This document shows, piece after piece, positions 1 to 8,424 of a DNA stretch of 64,000 nucleotides. The notes beneath the pieces were generated by a model. That model did not search any database and was not told the DNA's origin. It was given only the letters and a program-made list of their open reading frames with translations. The DNA lies in contig NZ_JAVKPH010000018.1 in assembly GCF_031432425.1 (NCBI RefSeq), positions 16,577-80,576 of the forward strand, in the 5' to 3' direction. A program made the position numbers and the translations under genes. This DNA is from Ruixingdingia sedimenti. Its GTDB lineage: Bacteria; Pseudomonadota; Alphaproteobacteria; Rhodobacterales; Rhodobacteraceae. The first letter of the stretch is position 1; every line of letters begins with the position of its first letter.

Positions 1-1
1 G

Positions 2-223
2 CCGAACGACTGGCAAGTCGGGCAGACCGGCAAGGTCGTGGCTCCGGACCTTTACGTCGCCGTCGGCATCTCGGGTGCGATCCAGCACCTCGCCGGGATG
101 AAGGATTCGAAGGTCATCGTCGCGATCAACAAGGACGAAGAGGCCCCAATCTTCCAGGTCGCCGACTATGGATTGGTCGCAGACCTGTTTACCGCCGTGC
201 CGGAAATGATCGAGAAGCTGTAA
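2..223 (+). CDS. etfA: Electron transfer flavoprotein subunit alpha, C-terminal end (partial)
   Basis: The frame is open from the window edge, so only about the last 73 residues are present. They match the FAD-binding C-terminal domain of ETF alpha: the motif VAVGISGAIQHLAGM is followed by VIVAINKDEEAPIF and ADYGLVADLF, which in this family contact FAD and the AMP moiety. ETF is a soluble heterodimer that passes electrons from acyl-CoA dehydrogenases to ETF-ubiquinone oxidoreductase. It ends 23 bases before a thiolase gene on the same strand, which fits a shared role in acyl-CoA metabolism. The beta subunit gene is not in the window. Confidence 0.93.
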   Translation, partial: PNDWQVGQTGKVVAPDLYVAVGISGAIQHLAGMKDSKVIVAINKDEEAPIFQVADYGLVADLFTAVPEMIEKL

Positions 224-246
224 GTTGCCACACTCGGAGCACCAAC

Positions 247-1446
247 ATGACCGACGTCTTCATCTGCGACTACATCCGCACGCCGATCGGGCGCTATGGC
301 GGGGCGCTCTCATCGGTGCGCCCCGACGATCTGGCGGCCATTCCCCTGCGAGCGCTGATGGACCGCAACGCGGGTGTGGACTGGGCGGCGGTCGATGACG
401 TGATCTTCGGCTGCGCCAACCAGGCGGGCGAGGATAACCGCAACGTGGCGCGGATGTCGCTGTTGCTGGCGGGGCTGCCGGTCGGCGTCACCGGGACCAC
501 GATCAACCGGCTTTGTGGCTCGGGAATGGACGCGGTGCTGACCGCGGCGCGCCAGATCGCCGCCGGCGAGGCGCAGCTAGTCATCGCGGGCGGTGTCGAA
601 AGCATGAGCCGCGCCCCCTTCGTAATGCCCAAGGCCGACAACGCCTTTTCTCGCAACGCCGAGATCTGCGACACCACCATCGGCTGGCGGCTGATCAATC
701 CGGCGATGCACGCGGCCTACGGCACGGATTCGATGCCGCAGACCGGGCAGAACGTGGCGGATGACTACGGCATCAGCCGCGAGGCGCAGGACGCGATGGC
801 ACTGTCCAGCCAGGCCAAGGCGTCGGCTGCGCAAGTCAACGGGCGCCTCGCGGCTGAGATCACCCCTGTCACGATCCCGCAGCGCAAGGGCGAGGCGCTG
901 GTGGTAGACCGCGATGAGCATCCCCGCGCGACAACGGCCGAGGCGCTGGCAAAGCTGCGGTCACTGTTCCCGAACGGCTCGGTCACGGCGGGGAACGCGT
1001 CGGGCGTCAACGATGGCGCCGCGGCGCTGATACTGGCCAGCGCCGACGCCGCCCGCGCGCATGGCCTGACGCCGATCGCCCGCGTCCTCGGCGGGGCGAC
1101 CGCGGGCGTGCCGCCGCGCATCATGGGCATCGGCCCGGCACCCGCGAGCCAGAAACTGATGGCGCGGCTGGGGCTCTCCCAGGCAGATTTCGACGTGATC
1201 GAACTGAACGAGGCCTTCGCCGCGCAAGGCGTGGCCACGCTGCGCCAGCTCGGGATCGCCGACGATGACCCTCGGGTGAACCGCAACGGCGGGGCCATCG
1301 CGCTGGGTCACCCCTTGGGCATGTCGGGTGCGAGGATCACCGGCACGGCCGCGCTGGAATTGCGCCACATCAACGGCAGACGCTCACTCTCTACCATGTG
1401 CATCGGCGTGGGGCAGGGCATCGCCATCGCGCTGGAACGCGTGTGA
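247..1446 (+). CDS. pcaF: 3-oxoadipyl-CoA thiolase / acetyl-CoA acetyltransferase (PcaF-like)
   Basis: A 399-aa thiolase of normal length. The nucleophile cysteine is C90 in INRLCGSGMD, the catalytic histidine is H355 in GHPLG, and the second cysteine is C385 in CIGVGQG; NEAFAAQ precedes them. The N-terminus MTDVFICDYIRTPIGRYGG is typical of PcaF, which cleaves 3-oxoadipyl-CoA to succinyl-CoA and acetyl-CoA at the end of the beta-ketoadipate pathway for aromatic compounds. No other pca genes are visible, so a general acetyl-CoA acetyltransferase remains possible. It starts with ATG shortly after etfA and is probably co-transcribed with it. This is the last clear core-genome gene before the accessory DNA. 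Confidence 0.9.
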   Translation: MTDVFICDYIRTPIGRYGGALSSVRPDDLAAIPLRALMDRNAGVDWAAVDDVIFGCANQAGEDNRNVARMSLLLAGLPVGVTGTTINRLCGSGMDAVLTAARQIAAGEAQLVIAGGVESMSRAPFVMPKADNAFSRNAEICDTTIGWRLINPAMHAAYGTDSMPQTGQNVADDYGISREAQDAMALSSQAKASAAQVNGRLAAEITPVTIPQRKGEALVVDRDEHPRATTAEALAKLRSLFPNGSVTAGNASGVNDGAAALILASADAARAHGLTPIARVLGGATAGVPPRIMGIGPAPASQKLMARLGLSQADFDVIELNEAFAAQGVATLRQLGIADDDPRVNRNGGAIALGHPLGMSGARITGTAALELRHINGRRSLSTMCIGVGQGIAIALERV

Positions 1447-2008
1447 GTTGCCCGCTCTCCTGTCCAGTCAGATCGAATCCTTGAGGAGGCGAAGTGCATA
1501 GGGGGCAGCCTTCCCGGGTGGCGGTCACGCGATTGTCGCCGCTAAGGGAGATTGCACATGGTCGAGATTGTCAGGGGCAAGGACGTCACCATCCCGTTCC
1601 ATGCGTCGTTGTGCGTCCACCCTGCCTATCATCCATCCCCAAGTTCTGTTGATCTACGTGCAATTCAGAAAATCGCGAAAGACCAATCCTACCGCTGCCA
1701 GTGACCTATTTTGGCGATCATAAACGGCTCGTTTGAAGATAACCCGCTCATTGCTGTAACGCTCGGCAACCGATCAGGAAGGCGCGAAAGGCTTACAGAT
1801 ATCCGCAACGGCCCTTGAACCATGCCACTTAGGTTCTCGGTCTCACCCAGATTGTCGCGCAATAATTTAGGCAAGGTCGCACGGCCAACCCTGCCATCGG
1901 CTCGCTTCCTGCGCTTACATGCCATTCGTCTTAACCGCGGCGAACAGCCGCTTTCCGCCCCAAACGACACACGCGGGGTGCTCGCATCCGTCGGGATGTA
2001 TCTCCAGC
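1447..2008. other. Gene-poor junction between core genes and accessory DNA
   Basis: About 560 bases with no intact gene. It holds the short fragment described at 1558-1704 and then sequence in which no protein family is recognisable. Open frames on either strand here look like chance frames of GC-rich DNA. I could not find a direct repeat that would define an attachment site. Confidence 0.5.
1558..1704 (+). pseudogene. Truncated Fer4_19-like (divergent 4Fe-4S) protein fragment
   Basis: An ATG with a good ribosome binding site (GGGAG, 7 bases upstream) opens a 48-codon frame. Its first 20 or so residues (MVEIVRGKDVTIPFHASLC) resemble the start of the small Fer4_19 / CDGSH-associated iron-sulfur proteins. 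In those, the cysteine is normally followed by H-x-R-x-C and a tryptophan-containing segment. Here the similarity stops after CVHP and the rest of the frame is unrelated. I read this as a gene cut near position 1615 by insertion or deletion; the match is short, so it is tentative. Confidence 0.3.
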
Positions 2009-3001
2009 TCAAGGCAGGACCCGGATCTGCGCATTCCGGTATCCCGCAGCCATCTCGCGCAGCGCTGTAGGCTCAAGCACCTCGACCGCATCCCCCCACT
2101 TGGCAAGATGCCAAGCCATCTCGACGAGACCGCTGGCCTCGAAGCTGACCAGTAGGCTGCCGTCTTCTTCCTCGACCATGTCCTGCGTGGGGTGGAATTC
2201 AAACTCCCGGGCCGTGGCCGCAGCGGCAGGCGCAAAGCGCCAGACGACCCGAGTGAACTCTGCGTCCAGATGAAACGATCCGAACGATTTCGCAGCGTAG
2301 GCCTCGAGATCGAAGCCCGGATCCCTCTTGAACCACTCGTTGGTGATCTCTGCTTTTTCGATACGATCCATACGGAAGCGGCGCAGGTTGGCGTCAGCAG
2401 CCACGTCACGCGCAACCAGATAGTGCCTCGTGCCAAGCAGAACGCCGTAGGGTTCGATCAGGCGCCTGCGCGGCTTGGGGTCCTTCGCTCCCTGGTACTG
2501 GATAAATATCCGAAATGGCCCTCGCAACGCGGCAGAGACATAGTTCAGCACTTGCGGGCAGGTTTTAACCTTCGGGCCTGGACGGCAAGCATAGCCTTTG
2601 GCTTCGAGGATCACCTCGACATCCACCTCCATCCGCCGCGCCTGACTGGACGGCAAGGTTGCGACCAATCGATCCCGTAAAGAGCGCAGCGCATCCACTT
2701 CCATGCTCGCCCCCTCGCGTTCAGCCCGCCTAATGCTCGCCTCGAGCGCGACCAGTTCGTGGTTGTAGAGACCCTGCATGCCCAACATGCTGGTGTCGTG
2801 AAGTTTCCAGTGCCGGCGCCTCTCGCTGTCTGTCTGATGTTCGAGGCTCGGGAAGACGTCCCTTAGCGCATAGATCATGCGCTGGGCTGTTCGCTCGTTG
2901 ACCCCGAACTCCTCCGCCACCTGCTTCACGGTGATGCCGCCATACCGGCTGGCCGAAAGCCCCGCCAGCTTCAACAGGTCCTGTGCCTTCGTGAACGACA
3001 T
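2009..3001 (-). CDS. WYL-domain transcriptional regulator with N-terminal HTH
   Basis: 330 aa. The N-terminal 60 residues form a DeoR/YafY-like winged helix (ITVKQVAEEFGVNERTAQRMIYALRD). The middle and C-terminal parts carry the WYL ligand-binding region (PYGVLLGTRHYLVARDV) and a WCX-like end (LLVSFEASGLVEMAWHLAKWGDAVEVLEP). WYL proteins bind nucleic-acid-related or other ligands and often control mobile-element or defence genes. The gene reads leftward, away from the phage-type genes, and sits in the junction between core DNA and the integrase. Its target is unknown. It differs from the BrxR-like WYL protein at the other end of the window, so it is not a recent duplicate. Confidence 0.85.
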   Translation of the reverse strand: MSFTKAQDLLKLAGLSASRYGGITVKQVAEEFGVNERTAQRMIYALRDVFPSLEHQTDSERRRHWKLHDTSMLGMQGLYNHELVALEASIRRAEREGASMEVDALRSLRDRLVATLPSSQARRMEVDVEVILEAKGYACRPGPKVKTCPQVLNYVSAALRGPFRIFIQYQGAKDPKPRRRLIEPYGVLLGTRHYLVARDVAADANLRRFRMDRIEKAEITNEWFKRDPGFDLEAYAAKSFGSFHLDAEFTRVVWRFAPAAAATAREFEFHPTQDMVEEEDGSLLVSFEASGLVEMAWHLAKWGDAVEVLEPTALREMAAGYRNAQIRVLP

Positions 3002-3238
3002 GGCGCTCTGTCCCCGACAGTTCTTGACGTAGTGGCTAAGTTATAATGCAGGCGAGGTCGATTCGTCCCAACGATGCTGTTCAATTGAACAATTTGGCAG
3101 TGGTCCCTGCGCCAGAAACGTGGCGGCCCGACTTCAGCCGTCGCGCACCTCGGAGCCGCTGCCTCGCTCCGAGCCCTACGGCCTTGGCAACCCCATGGTG
3201 ATGGAGCGCATCACCTCGACAGCAGAACTGGAGCCTGC

Positions 3239-3835
3239 ATGGCACTACCGCAAAGAGCATTTTTCACCTTGCACGAAACCGCCTCTCGGTGGGGCTGCAC
3301 CATCGCCGACATTGGCGGCTGGGCCACCGAGGGAAAGTTGGACATCGTCACTGGCATCCCCCTCGCCATCTGCGGCGAGGAAAAGATCTCCGGCAAGATC
3401 ACGATCTCACCCATGGACATGCTGCCGCTCTTTCGTCGCACCGGAACGGGACCAACAACGATCAAACTGCGCCGGATCAAGCCGGAACGCTCCGAGGGCT
3501 GGTGCTATGTCACCGAACCCGCCGACGGCGTCGAGGTTTCGATCGCGGATCTGCTGATCAGCGGCCAGGACGTCTTGCGGTTTGAAGATGAACACGACCT
3601 GCTGCGCCGGATCGGTGGCGGGACGGGCGCGCTATCGCCCTACGACTGGGAGGGGATGTATGTGGCCCTGTTGCAGCGTATCCATGAACGCGGCATCCCC
3701 GAGACACAGGCAGAACTCATCGGTGAACTGCAGGACTGGTTCGCTGACGTTGCCGAGAACGGTGAGGTCCCGGACGAAAGCACCATCCGCCGCCGCCTGC
3801 GCCCTTTCTGGCGCGTCCTTCGCGGCGAGAAGTAA
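3239..3835 (+). CDS. Hypothetical phage-type protein next to integrase
   Basis: 198 aa, function not recognised. The first 45 residues (LHETASRWGCTIADIGGWATEGKLDIVTGIPL) look like a MerR/excisionase-type helix-turn-helix. The C-terminal 65 residues are acidic and then arginine-rich (DESTIRRRLRPFWRVLRG), a form seen in small proteins encoded beside integrases in alphaproteobacterial elements. It ends 15 bases before the convergent integrase stop codon. An accessory recombination-directionality or DNA-binding role is a guess from the N-terminus and location. Confidence 0.7.
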   Translation: MALPQRAFFTLHETASRWGCTIADIGGWATEGKLDIVTGIPLAICGEEKISGKITISPMDMLPLFRRTGTGPTTIKLRRIKPERSEGWCYVTEPADGVEVSIADLLISGQDVLRFEDEHDLLRRIGGGTGALSPYDWEGMYVALLQRIHERGIPETQAELIGELQDWFADVAENGEVPDESTIRRRLRPFWRVLRGEK

Positions 3836-3850
3836 GCAAGCCCGCGCGTC

Positions 3851-5116
3851 TCAGGCCCGCCGTGCTTCTTTCTCGGCATCTGCGTCATGCACGATCTTGG
3901 GCCGTGGCCGGAACATACCGGCCACAGCATTCACCCCCGCGCGTAGGGGAGAGTCCATCAAATGCGCGTAGCGCAGCGTCGTCTGCATCTGACTGTGGCC
4001 CAGCAACTTGCCGATCATCTCCAGTGATGCGCCACCGCTGACCAGAAGCGAGGCGAAGGTGTGGCGCAAATCATGGATACGCACATCCAGCAGATCAGCC
4101 TCGCGCTGCACCTTGTTCCAGAACCGGCGGATTTCCTTGACGGGCTGTCCCGGCACATCGCCGGGGAAGAGCCATGGGTTGCCCTTGGGCACGACCAGCG
4201 CGCGCTGCCGGACAATCGCCGCCACATCGGCAGAGATCGGTACCCGGTGGATCTTGCGCTGTTTTGTGGTGGCGGCTGGCTTTGACCAGATGCCGAGCTC
4301 GAGGTTGAACTGCTCGAATTGCGCCTGACGCACCTCGCCCACCCGGGCACCGGTCAGCATGCAGATACGGATGATCCCAGCCGCCCGCTGATCCTCGGCC
4401 GCATCCAGCACTTCAGCCAGCCGGCCGATTTCTTCGTAGGATAAAAAGCGCTCGCGCGCGGTCTCGACGCGCTTCTTGAATCCGGCGGCAGGATTATCCG
4501 TGCGCCAGCCCCACTGGACCGCGAGATTGAACATCTTGCGCAGCACCTCGCCGATCCGGTTTGCTCGCACCGGCGTCGGCTTGCGCCCCTGCAGTTTGCG
4601 TGCGCGATTATTTGGCTTGGCCTTCGAGGGCCGCGCCCTGCCTTCGGCAATGAGGCTCAAGAGCTTCGTCACATCATGCGGGGTGATTTCCGTCACCAGC
4701 TTGTTGCCCCAATGTGGCGCGACAAGCTTGGTGAGGAAGGATTTGTGATCAGATGCGCTCAATGGCGCGAGAGCAGAGGCATGCTCGGCCAGATAGCGAT
4801 CAATCATGTCCTTGAAGCGGGGGGCCTCACGCAGCGTATCGCGTTCTCCCAGCGGGTCCGTCCCTTCATCGACAAGGCGGCGCAACTCGCGCGCCCGCTC
4901 TCGTGCGGCGGTCACGCTCCATTCAGGCCAACGCCCGATCGCCATACGGCGCTGACGCCCCGCGAAGCGATAATCCATCACGAAGGACCGCTCGCCCGAC
5001 GGCATGACGCGGATGGAAAGTCCTCGGATTTCCGTGTCGAAGACCTGGTAGGCCCGATCCTTCTCCGGGATCTGCTCGCGCACGGTTTTATCGTTCAATC
5101 GCAATCTGTTGACCAT
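3851..5116 (-). CDS. Site-specific tyrosine recombinase / integrase (P4 type)
   Basis: 421 aa from the chosen start. An N-terminal DUF4102-like arm-binding domain (FDTEIRGLSIRVMPSGERSFVMDYR) is followed by a SAM-like core-binding domain and a C-terminal catalytic domain. Catalytic residues visible: R near 258 in TGARVGEVR, H348 and R351 in HDLRHTF, LGH, and the nucleophile Y383 in LRYAHL. The frame extends upstream to 5143, but AAGGAGG lies 7 bases before the ATG at 5116 and only 1 base before the ATG at 5122, so 5116 is preferred. It should catalyse integration and excision of the prophage. The 3' end faces the short hypothetical gene at the left boundary. The attachment site it uses is not evident. 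Confidence 0.93.
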   Translation of the reverse strand: MVNRLRLNDKTVREQIPEKDRAYQVFDTEIRGLSIRVMPSGERSFVMDYRFAGRQRRMAIGRWPEWSVTAARERARELRRLVDEGTDPLGERDTLREAPRFKDMIDRYLAEHASALAPLSASDHKSFLTKLVAPHWGNKLVTEITPHDVTKLLSLIAEGRARPSKAKPNNRARKLQGRKPTPVRANRIGEVLRKMFNLAVQWGWRTDNPAAGFKKRVETARERFLSYEEIGRLAEVLDAAEDQRAAGIIRICMLTGARVGEVRQAQFEQFNLELGIWSKPAATTKQRKIHRVPISADVAAIVRQRALVVPKGNPWLFPGDVPGQPVKEIRRFWNKVQREADLLDVRIHDLRHTFASLLVSGGASLEMIGKLLGHSQMQTTLRYAHLMDSPLRAGVNAVAGMFRPRPKIVHDADAEKEARRA

Positions 5117-5716
5117 GTTCATGCCTCCTTCTGCGCATGACACAGGCGTGAATACGCAGGCTTATCAAGCGAAGCATGCGCCTCCGACCGGCACATAGGC
5201 GGTGACCGGCATTGATGCGCCGAACCCTTGCCGGTCATTGAAAACACGAGAGAAAATCAGAGGCTGCTGCGATTCCTGTCAGCGAATCAGCGGCCCACAC
5301 AGTCGGGCGACACTCCGAATAGCCCGGCTTGAAGGCCATCCTCGGGCATGATGCGCCCCAAACGAAGGTCGATTTTGTAAATTCCGTTTGAAATCAATGA
5401 CCGGCAAGGGACTGAACCCCTTGCCGGTTGGCCGGATACGCCTGAAAGGCCGTCAAACACGCTGAAACACGGCGAAATCTTGTAAATTGACCGGCTGAGG
5501 GCACCTCCGACGCCCTGTGAGACACTTCGCGGGGCGTTGGCAAGCTCGGCGGCACTGCAGCCGATCACCGCCGATTCCACAAAAATACAATGATATCAAT
5601 GACCGGCAGCGTTTTGGCGCATCACCGCCGGTCTCTGCCTTCCCGCCACCCTTCATGCTCTGCGCTTCTGAAGCCCTGAACTGTGCCCTTGCCGGGTGAA
5701 ACCCAGGAGAACCCAG
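5117..5716. other. Intergenic control region between integrase and excisionase-like gene
   Basis: Six hundred bases with no convincing gene. The composition is less GC-rich than its neighbours and it contains the iterated TCAATGACCGGCA motif (separate entry). It lies between divergently transcribed int (leftward) and an AlpA-like gene (rightward), so promoters for both must be here. Confidence 0.6.
5228..5608. repeat. Iterated TCAATGACCGGCA motif in int-xis intergenic region
   Basis: Three copies of the 13-mer TCAATGACCGGCA are visible: 5394-5407 (plus strand, with an extra A), 5596-5608 (plus strand), and 5228-5241 as the inverted form TTGCCGGTCATTGA. Weaker relatives occur near 5200-5215 (GGTGACCGGCATTGATG) and 5484-5495 (AAATTGACCGGC). 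TGTAAATT also recurs at about 5376 and 5481. The spacing and the location between int and the excisionase-like gene suggest binding sites for a directionality factor, integrase arm domain or repressor. Confidence 0.6.
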
Positions 5717-5965
5717 ATGCCAGACCTTGGAACTGTGCCACGATCGAGCGGCACCCATCGCCTCATGAGCGGCTGGATCAGCCGCCTCGACCTTGCTCTT
5801 GAGCTTGGGGTCACCGTCGAAACCCTGCACCGCTGGGAGAAAATCCGCTTCGGCCCGCCCTGCGTGCGCGCCGGTCGGAAGATCTACTATCGCCGGGATG
5901 CGGTGCAGGACTGGCTGATGCAGCAGGAAACCCCTGCCCCTCGCCGCGCGGGGTCGCGCAGATGA
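5717..5965 (+). CDS. AlpA/excisionase-like helix-turn-helix protein
   Basis: 82 aa. Residues 20-70 form a MerR/AlpA-type helix-turn-helix (ISRLDLALELGVTVETLHRW, then GRKIYYRRDAVQDWL), the fold used by small excisionases and phage regulators. The frame is open further upstream to 5696, but AGGAG with a 7-base spacer precedes the ATG at 5717. It is the first gene of a rightward chain of overlapping genes. The intergenic TCAATGACCGGCA repeats just upstream are candidate binding sites for it. Whether it is the directionality factor or an activator cannot be told. Confidence 0.75.
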   Translation: MPDLGTVPRSSGTHRLMSGWISRLDLALELGVTVETLHRWEKIRFGPPCVRAGRKIYYRRDAVQDWLMQQETPAPRRAGSRR

Positions 5966-6231
5966 GCATTCCCCTGCCCTTCCGCAAGCCCAGCGCCCGC
6001 GATCGCGCGCGCCAGGCCTGGATCGACGAGCGCCGGCGCGAAGCGCGCATTGTTGTGTCCGATGTCGTGAACCATTCCGACCATCTGCTGCGTCTGGCCT
6101 GCAATGTGCTGGTCCGGCATGGCGAGACAGCGGAGGAGCGCGAGGACGCACGGATCCTGCTCGTCGTCCTCGATGCCAAGTCGCCCGGGCGCGCGGAGCG
6201 TCATCGAACAGACCGGGAGGGCGGCCGATGA
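5962..6231 (+). CDS. Hypothetical phage protein
   Basis: 89 aa, overlapping the previous stop by ATGA. Highly charged and mostly helical (PSARDRARQAWIDERRREARIVVSDV), without a recognised domain. The stop overlaps the start of the VRR-NUC gene. Translation coupling and position place it in the early module. Function unknown. Confidence 0.65.
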   Translation: MSIPLPFRKPSARDRARQAWIDERRREARIVVSDVVNHSDHLLRLACNVLVRHGETAEEREDARILLVVLDAKSPGRAERHRTDREGGR

Positions 6232-6623
6232 AGCGGCGCGGCACACCCGAGGCAGATCTGCAGCGCGCTGTGGTCACGGCGCTGCGATTTGCGCTGCCCA
6301 AGGGCGCAATCATTCACCATTGCCCCAACGAGATCACCGAGGCTGGGCCGCGCGGTGCAAAGCGGCAGGCGATCCTCGTAGGCATGGGCGTCCATCCCGG
6401 CTTTGCCGATCTGATGGTGCTCTGCGCTGGGCGCGTCCTTTTCCTCGAGCTGAAATCCCTCAAGGGGCGGCTAAGCCCAGCGCAGGAGGCGTTTCGAGAC
6501 GCCGTTACCGCGCAGGGCTTTGGCTGGACGCTGGTGCGATCACTCGACGATGCGTTGGGCGCCATCGCGGATCACGGCTTCACCACGCGTATCGCGGCCC
6601 CAAACCGGAGGCCTGCGCCATGA
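6228..6623 (+). CDS. VRR-NUC domain nuclease
   Basis: 131 aa, a single VRR-NUC (PD-(D/E)XK superfamily) domain. The active-site pattern is D61 in GFADLMV and E74-x-K76 in LFLELK, followed by a conserved basic SLKGRLSPAQ stretch. Stand-alone VRR-NUC proteins are common in phage replication modules and are thought to act as structure-specific endonucleases, for example on Holliday-junction-like intermediates. It is translationally coupled to the genes on both sides (ATGA overlaps). Its place directly before the initiator-like gene supports a role in phage DNA replication or recombination. Confidence 0.85.
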   Translation: MKRRGTPEADLQRAVVTALRFALPKGAIIHHCPNEITEAGPRGAKRQAILVGMGVHPGFADLMVLCAGRVLFLELKSLKGRLSPAQEAFRDAVTAQGFGWTLVRSLDDALGAIADHGFTTRIAAPNRRPAP

Positions 6624-7630
6624 GCCATGCCGCCACCAACTGGGCCATCCAGCAGCGGGGGCTGAAGCCCACGACCAAGATCGTGCTCTGGCACCTCTGC
6701 GATCGGTTCAATCCGGATTTCGGCTGCTTTCCCTCCCAAGAGCAGCTGGCCGAGGATTGCGAAATCAGCCGATCGACCCTGAACGAGCATTTGGCCCTGC
6801 TCGAGACCGCCGGCCTGATCCGCCGCGTGCAGCGGCTTAATCCTAGCAACAAGCGGCAGATGCCCACCCGCTACATCTTGGCCTTCGAGCCGGGCTTTAC
6901 CCAAGATAAGCCAGCTCCGTGTCCGGAAACCGGACATGGCAGCGCCGCACAAGACGACCTGCCTTTCGCGCGCCCCGAAAACGCTGACGAAATTGCCACA
7001 TCGCCGGTGGATAGCCAGTCCCCGTGTCCGGAAACCGGACGCGGAGCCGTGTCCGATTTTGACCCCAAGCCGTGTCCGGAAAATGCCCCGAGCCGTGTCC
7101 GAAATCCGGACAGTAACCTTGTAAGAGAACCAGTAAGTAAACCAGTAAAGGAGGAGGAGGGCGCGGGCGCGCGCGACGGCGTCGATGAGGCGTTGTTCGG
7201 ATCGCTGCTCGCGGCACTGGGGTTCGACCCTGACGGCCCCCTGCCCGGCTGGTGGCAGGGCTGGCCACCCCGTGAGCATGTTCGGCGCTGGCAAACTGAC
7301 CTTGGGCTAAGCGAGGCCGACATCCTCGAGGTGGCAGAGGCGTCGCGGCAGGAACACCCCGAGCCACCCGATGGCCCCAAGGCGCTGGACCGTGTGATGC
7401 AGAGGGCCGCCCAGCGCAAGGCGGATGATGCGTCGCGAAAACGGCGCAAGCCGAAGACGGCAGCAGCGCAGGAACCCCGACCAATCACGGAGCTGCCGGT
7501 CTTCTATGCCGAGATGGTCAACTCCGATCGCTACGTGCCCGTCAGCGCGATCTCCAATTCTATGCGGGACGCCATGCTTGCCCGTGGGCTGGTGACGGCC
7601 GAGCGCCTCCGTAAGCGGGGGATCCGATGA
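6620..7630 (+). CDS. Winged-helix replication-initiator-like protein
   Basis: 336 aa. The first 90 residues are a winged helix of the HTH_36/replication-initiator kind (FPSQEQLAEDCEISRSTLNEHLALLETAGLIRRV), a fold shared by lambda O-like initiators. Residues about 95-185 are a proline-rich, low-complexity linker whose DNA carries an iteron array. The C-terminal part is helical and charged. The frame is open upstream to 6104, but the ATG at 6620 overlaps the VRR-NUC stop (ATGA) and begins the conserved domain, so the long version is rejected. No helicase loader or helicase gene follows, so a host helicase would have to be recruited. Confidence 0.75.
   Translation: MSHAATNWAIQQRGLKPTTKIVLWHLCDRFNPDFGCFPSQEQLAEDCEISRSTLNEHLALLETAGLIRRVQRLNPSNKRQMPTRYILAFEPGFTQDKPAPCPETGHGSAAQDDLPFARPENADEIATSPVDSQSPCPETGRGAVSDFDPKPCPENAPSRVRNPDSNLVREPVSKPVKEEEGAGARDGVDEALFGSLLAALGFDPDGPLPGWWQGWPPREHVRRWQTDLGLSEADILEVAEASRQEHPEPPDGPKALDRVMQRAAQRKADDASRKRRKPKTAAAQEPRPITELPVFYAEMVNSDRYVPVSAISNSMRDAMLARGLVTAERLRKRGIR
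6917..7148 (+). repeat. Iteron array inside the initiator-like gene, candidate replication origin
   Basis: Five copies of CCGTGTCCG(G/A) begin at 6917, 7022, 7047, 7070 and 7093. The last three are exactly 23 bases apart. Copy 1 forms a perfect palindrome, TGTCCGG-AAA-CCGGACA (6920-6936). Copy 2 differs from it at one end, and copy 5 ends in the reverse half-site. The spacings of 25, 23 and 23 are not multiples of three, so the repeats fall in different codon frames and are conserved as DNA rather than as peptide. Immediately downstream is an AT-richer stretch with two ACCAGTAA repeats (7129-7136 and 7141-7148). This matches the layout of the lambda origin within gene O. Confidence 0.65.
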
Positions 7631-8298
7631 AACACGATCGCAGTTTGCATGCTCGCGCTGGGCGGGTCGGGCCGGGCCACCCGAAGCGGTCCATGTCGGT
7701 TCAGCAGGCGTTAGAATGGGCCTTCCGTGTAGAGCATGCCCAGCTTGATCTACCTGAGCCGCCCGATCCAGAACGCGAGCAGGGGTTTGGCTTTGGCCTC
7801 GAATACGTACTACTGCAGCGCGCTATCCTCGGCTGCAAGGTCGATGGCGGGCAGTACAAGATCGGCAGCTACACCCATGAGGATGCCGAGGTGATTGCGG
7901 CTACCATCGCTGGAATCCCGGACAGCCTCGGCGGAAAGCGCATGGCTATACGCGTGGCCGAGCTCGCACGCGCTGGGCTGACGCCGGACTGGATGCCAGG
8001 GGCCGTCCCGCGTTGTGTGCCGGTCGAAATGAAGCGCAACCAGCATGGAGAACGGGCCACTACCGTGGTGGTCGGGACCGAGCGCGTGCTGTCACGTGGA
8101 AAAGTGCGAACGGTGGAGGTGCTCGCCTGCCCAGTGACGTTTTCGCCACATCCGCAGAACATCGAAGCAGCGCGACGAGCTTACTCAGATTGGCGCGGAG
8201 CGGTTGGGTGGGTACGCGAGGGCTTGCTGGCCGGGGGCCTATTGCGGGAAATTTCGATCACCGATGCGATGCCGAGGAGAACACCGTGGGAAACATGA
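7627..8298 (+). CDS. Hypothetical protein of the prophage early module
   Basis: 223 aa, overlapping the initiator-like stop codon by ATGA. No domain recognised with confidence. The sequence is soluble, with a mixed helix/strand composition and a central region rich in small and basic residues. It is the last gene before the AT-richer reverse transcriptase, from which it is separated by 126 bases. Position suggests a role in phage DNA metabolism. Confidence 0.7.
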   Translation: MKHDRSLHARAGRVGPGHPKRSMSVQQALEWAFRVEHAQLDLPEPPDPEREQGFGFGLEYVLLQRAILGCKVDGGQYKIGSYTHEDAEVIAATIAGIPDSLGGKRMAIRVAELARAGLTPDWMPGAVPRCVPVEMKRNQHGERATTVVVGTERVLSRGKVRTVEVLACPVTFSPHPQNIEAARRAYSDWRGAVGWVREGLLAGGLLREISITDAMPRRTPWET

Positions 8299-8424
8299 TG
8301 GACCGAGAGCAATCGCGCGCAACGCTATTTACAAGACCCCCTTTGGCAGACCAAAATACGCAAATAACTGGGTAGCATCGCAGAGCTCTAGTGAATCAGA
8401 AACTAATCGCATTGGAAAAGATGC

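Noticed and set aside
5117..5716. Attachment site attP next to the integrase
   Set aside because: Repeats here do not match any sequence seen at other ends of the region; they look like protein-binding sites.
6104..6619. Upstream extension of the initiator-like gene
   Set aside because: The added residues overlap two coupled genes in other frames; the conserved domain begins at 6620 with an ATGA overlap.
6917..7113. CRISPR array
   Set aside because: Repeats are only 9-17 bases with variable spacing, lie inside a gene and no cas gene is present; no CRISPR was seen anywhere in the window.
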